Shown: in pieces, positions 5,673-6,612 of the stretch
Numbering within the stretch: the first letter of the stretch is position 1
Layout of the letters: each line of letters opens with the position of its first letter
From: Candidatus Stahliibacteriota bacterium CG08_land_8_20_14_0_20_40_26
GTDB taxonomy: Bacteria; Hydrothermota; UBA3073
NCBI GenBank assembly: GCA_002774315.1
Contig: PEYP01000107.1
Span: forward strand, 1-6,612
DNA length: 6,612 bases
Reading direction: 5' to 3'
The notes under the pieces: generated by a model
What the model was told of the DNA's origin: nothing
Databases searched by the model: none
What the model saw: the letters and a program-made list of their open reading frames with translations, nothing else
Position numbers and translations under genes: made by a program

Positions 5673-5701
5673 TTGACAAAATACAAAATTTGTGGTATCA
5701 T
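5673..5701 (+). promoter_or_regulatory. ptb promoter, divergent from the cysS promoter
   Basis: TTGACA (5673-5678), exactly 17 bp, then TATCAT (5696-5701), with TGG just upstream giving an extended -10. Predicted transcription start is near 5707, leaving a leader of about 66 nt. Its -35 lies 11 bp from the -35 of the divergent cysS promoter, so the two RNA polymerase sites overlap or compete. Confidence 0.82.
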
Positions 5702-5705
5702 TAGC

Positions 5706-5713
5706 CACCTCCT
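5706..5713 (-). promoter_or_regulatory. perfect Shine-Dalgarno for an alternative cysS start
   Basis: On the minus strand AGGAGGTG, complementary to the 16S rRNA 3' end over eight bases, sits six bases (from AGGAGG) before an ATG at 5701 that is in frame with cysS. It would give a 26-residue extension with Cys18 and Cys21 (CVLC). No promoter is visible just upstream on this strand. Confidence 0.5.
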
Positions 5714-5745
5714 AACCAACTAACAAACTAACCATCTAACAAACT
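5714..5745 (+). repeat. four 8-bp tandem units in the ptb leader
   Basis: AACCAACT, AACAAACT, AACCATCT and AACAAACT follow each other without gaps; the two 16-bp halves differ at one base. The whole leader from 5705 to 5763 contains no G at all and about 20 C in 59 bases, so the RNA should be unstructured. It could be a Rho loading (rut-like) site or a ribosome standby region, or simply a microsatellite. Confidence 0.6.
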
Positions 5746-5763
5746 TTACTTTTTAATACTACC

Positions 5764-5768
5764 GGGGG
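5764..5768 (+). promoter_or_regulatory. ptb ribosome binding site
   Basis: GGGGG ends four bases before the ATG at 5773 and is the first G-containing stretch after the G-free leader. It is a non-canonical, close-spaced purine tract that supports this ATG over later ones. Confidence 0.5.
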
Positions 5769-5772
5769 TATT

Positions 5773-6612
5773 ATGCTACGCTCGTTCAAGGAGATAATTG
5801 AAGAGGCAAAGAAGCTCGGACCAAAGAGAATAACTGTTGCTTGTGGAGATGACGAAGTTTCTATTGAAGCATGCAAAAATGCAAAGAACGAGGGATTGAT
5901 AATCCCCATTCTTGTTGGTGATAAAAGTAAGATTATTGCAAAAGGTGGTGGGGAATTTGAAATTATAGATGCAGTTGGAGATGAAGCAATATTAATGGCA
6001 GTGGAGATGGCAAGAATTGGAGAAGCGGATATGGTTATGAAAGGACATACATCAACACCAAAATTCTTAAAGGGTGTCCTTGATAAAGAACGAGGACTGC
6101 GAACGGGAAGAACTCTCTCCCATATCGCCGTTATAGAATCGAAGTTCTACCATAAATTACTACTTCTTACAGACGGAGGTATAAATATCAAACCAGATAT
6201 AAAAACAAAAATGGATATAATAATGAATGCGTTGGAACTTGCCGGGAAACTTGGCATAGAAAGACCGAAGGTAGCTCTCGTGGCAGCAATAGAAACTATA
6301 AACGAAGACCTGTCTGAGACGATTGACGCTGCGATACTCGCAAAAGCCGGTGAGAGAAATCAACTTGGAAACTGCGAAATTGACGGACCTCTTGGAATGG
6401 ACCTTGCAATATCACCAGAATCGGTAAGAATAAAAGGAATAAAGAGCAAAGTTGCGGGAGATGCAGATATTATTGTAGTGCCTGATATATCCTGTGGCAA
6501 CATCTCAGCGAAGGCATTGTTGTATCTGGGTGGTGCTAATATAGCAGGATTTATAGCGGGTGCCCTCAACCCCTGCGTAATGCTTTCTCGTTCAGACAGC
6601 AAAGAGACAAAA
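5773..6612 (+). CDS. ptb: phosphate butyryltransferase (PTA/PTB family), 3' end cut by window
   Basis: Ptb swaps CoA for phosphate on butyryl-CoA (or a related acyl-CoA). The resulting acyl-phosphate lets an acyl kinase, usually butyrate kinase, make ATP. It is cytoplasmic and typical of fermenters. The open frame covers 280 codons to the window edge; the family is about 300, so roughly 15-25 residues are missing. Visible hallmarks are the start MLRSFKEIIEEAK, VMKGHTSTPKFLKGVL (88-103), GLRTGRTLSH (108-117), LLTDGGINIKPD (131-142), CEIDGPLGMDLAIS (201-214), VAGDADIIVVPDISCGN (227-243) and LSRSDSKETK (271-280). The single-domain length fits Ptb better than long phosphate acetyltransferases, but acetyl or branched-acyl preference cannot be excluded. 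It has its own consensus promoter, divergent from cysS. A kinase gene would be expected beyond the right edge. Confidence 0.9.
   Translation, partial: MLRSFKEIIEEAKKLGPKRITVACGDDEVSIEACKNAKNEGLIIPILVGDKSKIIAKGGGEFEIIDAVGDEAILMAVEMARIGEADMVMKGHTSTPKFLKGVLDKERGLRTGRTLSHIAVIESKFYHKLLLLTDGGINIKPDIKTKMDIIMNALELAGKLGIERPKVALVAAIETINEDLSETIDAAILAKAGERNQLGNCEIDGPLGMDLAISPESVRIKGIKSKVAGDADIIVVPDISCGNISAKALLYLGGANIAGFIAGALNPCVMLSRSDSKETK

Noticed and set aside
5623..5719. ATG at 5719 as the cysS start
   Set aside because: It lies upstream of the strong SD at 5706-5713, has no SD of its own, and would extend the protein 32 residues beyond the conserved N-terminus.
5705..5773. T-box or other cysteine riboswitch in the cysS/ptb spacer
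   Set aside because: The cysS leader is predicted to be about three bases long and no specifier or T-box core (TGGNACC-like) is seen on the minus strand.
6160..6602. Minus-strand open frames near the right edge
   Set aside because: The opposite strand encodes clear Ptb motifs throughout, so these are shadows.

Overview
The window reads as an ordinary chromosomal stretch from an AT-rich bacterium (roughly 40% GC by eye) with standard genetic code. It holds four complete genes and one gene cut by the right edge. All five belong to widespread bacterial families. Bacterial-type Rho, RarA and CysRS rule out an archaeon. Phosphate butyryltransferase points to a fermentative, probably anaerobic lifestyle. 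The intergenic palindromes built from GTAGGCAGG and GTAGGGCAAGG resemble repeats I associate with uncultured candidate phyla (Omnitrophota-like or CPR-like genomes), but that placement is inference only.

Layout. Positions 1-251 are a C-rich, G-poor spacer ending in a promoter and Shine-Dalgarno (SD) for rho. rho (252-1499, +) is followed by a 221-base spacer with a structured, repeat-like palindromic element, then rarA (1721-3049, +). rarA meets a CaCA-family Na+/Ca2+ antiporter gene (3034-3978, -) tail to tail with a 16-bp overlap. Upstream of the antiporter lies a 250-base spacer with a near-perfect promoter that abuts the start codon and a second palindromic element made of three 13-bp tandem units plus an inverted partner. 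Next is cysS (4229 to about 5623, -). The cysS/ptb spacer carries back-to-back consensus promoters. ptb (from 5773, +) runs off the right edge with roughly its last 15-25 residues missing.

The genes do not form a pathway. They are separate housekeeping units: transcription termination (Rho), fork rescue (RarA), ion homeostasis (antiporter), Cys-tRNA synthesis (CysRS) and acyl-phosphate fermentation (Ptb). No convincing intrinsic terminator is visible at any of the three complete gene ends, in keeping with a genome that encodes Rho.

The notable content is regulatory and repetitive. Three promoters share TTGAC(A/T), a 17-bp spacer, and a TGn-extended -10. Two of them lie so close to the start codon that leaderless mRNAs are predicted. 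cysS has a second, SD-driven upstream start that conflicts with the leaderless one. Both palindromic elements consist of inverted hairpin pairs with compensatory base changes. No defence system, mobile-element gene, CRISPR array or RNA gene was found.
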